A stretch of 21,656 nt of DNA. Source: an uncultured Bacteroidota bacterium. GTDB lineage: Bacteria > Bacteroidota > Bacteroidia > Chitinophagales > Chitinophagaceae. Position numbers and translations under genes: made by a program. The stretch lies in the NCBI GenBank assembly GCA_903905685.1, contig CAIVHI010000437.1:1-21656 (forward strand), in the 5' to 3' direction. Below the pieces are notes generated by a model, which ran no database searches, was not told where the DNA came from, and saw only the letters and a program-made list of their open reading frames with translations. Positions within the stretch are counted from its first letter, which is position 1. Each line of letters begins with the position of its first letter. Shown here in pieces: positions 21,595 to 21,656 of the stretch.

Positions 21595-21656
21595 TTATTC
21601 CTTCACAAACTTCCCTACTTCGCTACCGTTAATTTTAACGAAATAAAGCGCAGGGG
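21595..21656 (-). CDS. C-terminal end of a T9SS cargo protein (partial, cut by window edge)
   Basis: Reading the minus strand from the right edge gives 20 codons including the stop: PALYFVKINGSEVGKFVKE. This is the closing pattern of a type A T9SS sorting domain (aromatic-hydrophobic strand YFVKI, small turn, then K-F-V-K near the end). Only the tail is present, so the function of the protein is unknown, but it would be a second secreted or surface protein. It is too short for certainty. The 124 bases between it and the Crp/Fnr-type gene hold that gene's promoter and nothing else that I recognise. Confidence 0.6.
   Translation of the reverse strand, partial: PALYFVKINGSEVGKFVKE

Overview
The window comes from a member of the Bacteroidota, probably a free-living Chitinophagales or Sphingobacteriales-like lineage. 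The evidence is two type IX secretion (T9SS) type A sorting domains (one complete, one cut by the right edge), -7 promoter boxes of the TAnnTTTG type, the Bacteroidota architecture of a DAHP synthase fused to a C-terminal chorismate mutase, a Tat-exported glycosylasparaginase closely resembling the Flavobacterium (Elizabethkingia) enzyme, and weak or absent Shine-Dalgarno sites. The genus assignment is inference.

Left part (1-2.4 kb): a two-gene plus-strand operon of glycosylasparaginase and a CutC-family protein, then a 657-base gap without a convincing gene. Centre (2.4-11.1 kb): one 2906-residue secreted protein fills 40% of the window. It reads signal peptide, glycine-rich domain, Ig-like domain, GEVED domain, Ig-like domain, two bacterial-Ig-like (BIG2-type) repeats, an Ig/PKD-like domain apparently split by a nidogen-like beta-sandwich, 22 tandem BIG2-like repeats each with one conserved pair of cysteines, and a T9SS sorting tail. 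It ends at a strong hairpin.

Right part (11.4-19 kb): housekeeping and envelope genes. These are a class I aminotransferase, a WecA/TagO-type polyprenyl-phosphate sugar-1-phosphate transferase, a methyltransferase (convergent, 16-base overlap), the bifunctional DAHP synthase/chorismate mutase, a conserved protein with a Tudor-like N-terminus, and a TgpA-like membrane transglutaminase. Aminotransferase and DAHP synthase both touch aromatic amino acid metabolism, but lie on opposite strands and are not one operon.

Accessory part (19-21.7 kb): a 379-base gap with two related hairpin-forming direct repeats, then a MntA/HepT (MNT/HEPN) toxin-antitoxin pair. The HepT toxin frame has no ATG of its own: the only good ATG lies in another frame and joins the toxin frame through a run of seven A that forms an A AAA AAT heptamer, so the toxin may need frameshifting or slippage, or may be broken. 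Next come a secreted SRPBCC protein and a Crp/Fnr regulator on the minus strand, and the tail of another T9SS cargo gene.

The most unusual items are the HepT slippery start, the modular giant surface protein with its inserted domain, and promoter boxes lying so close to start codons that leaderless transcripts are predicted.
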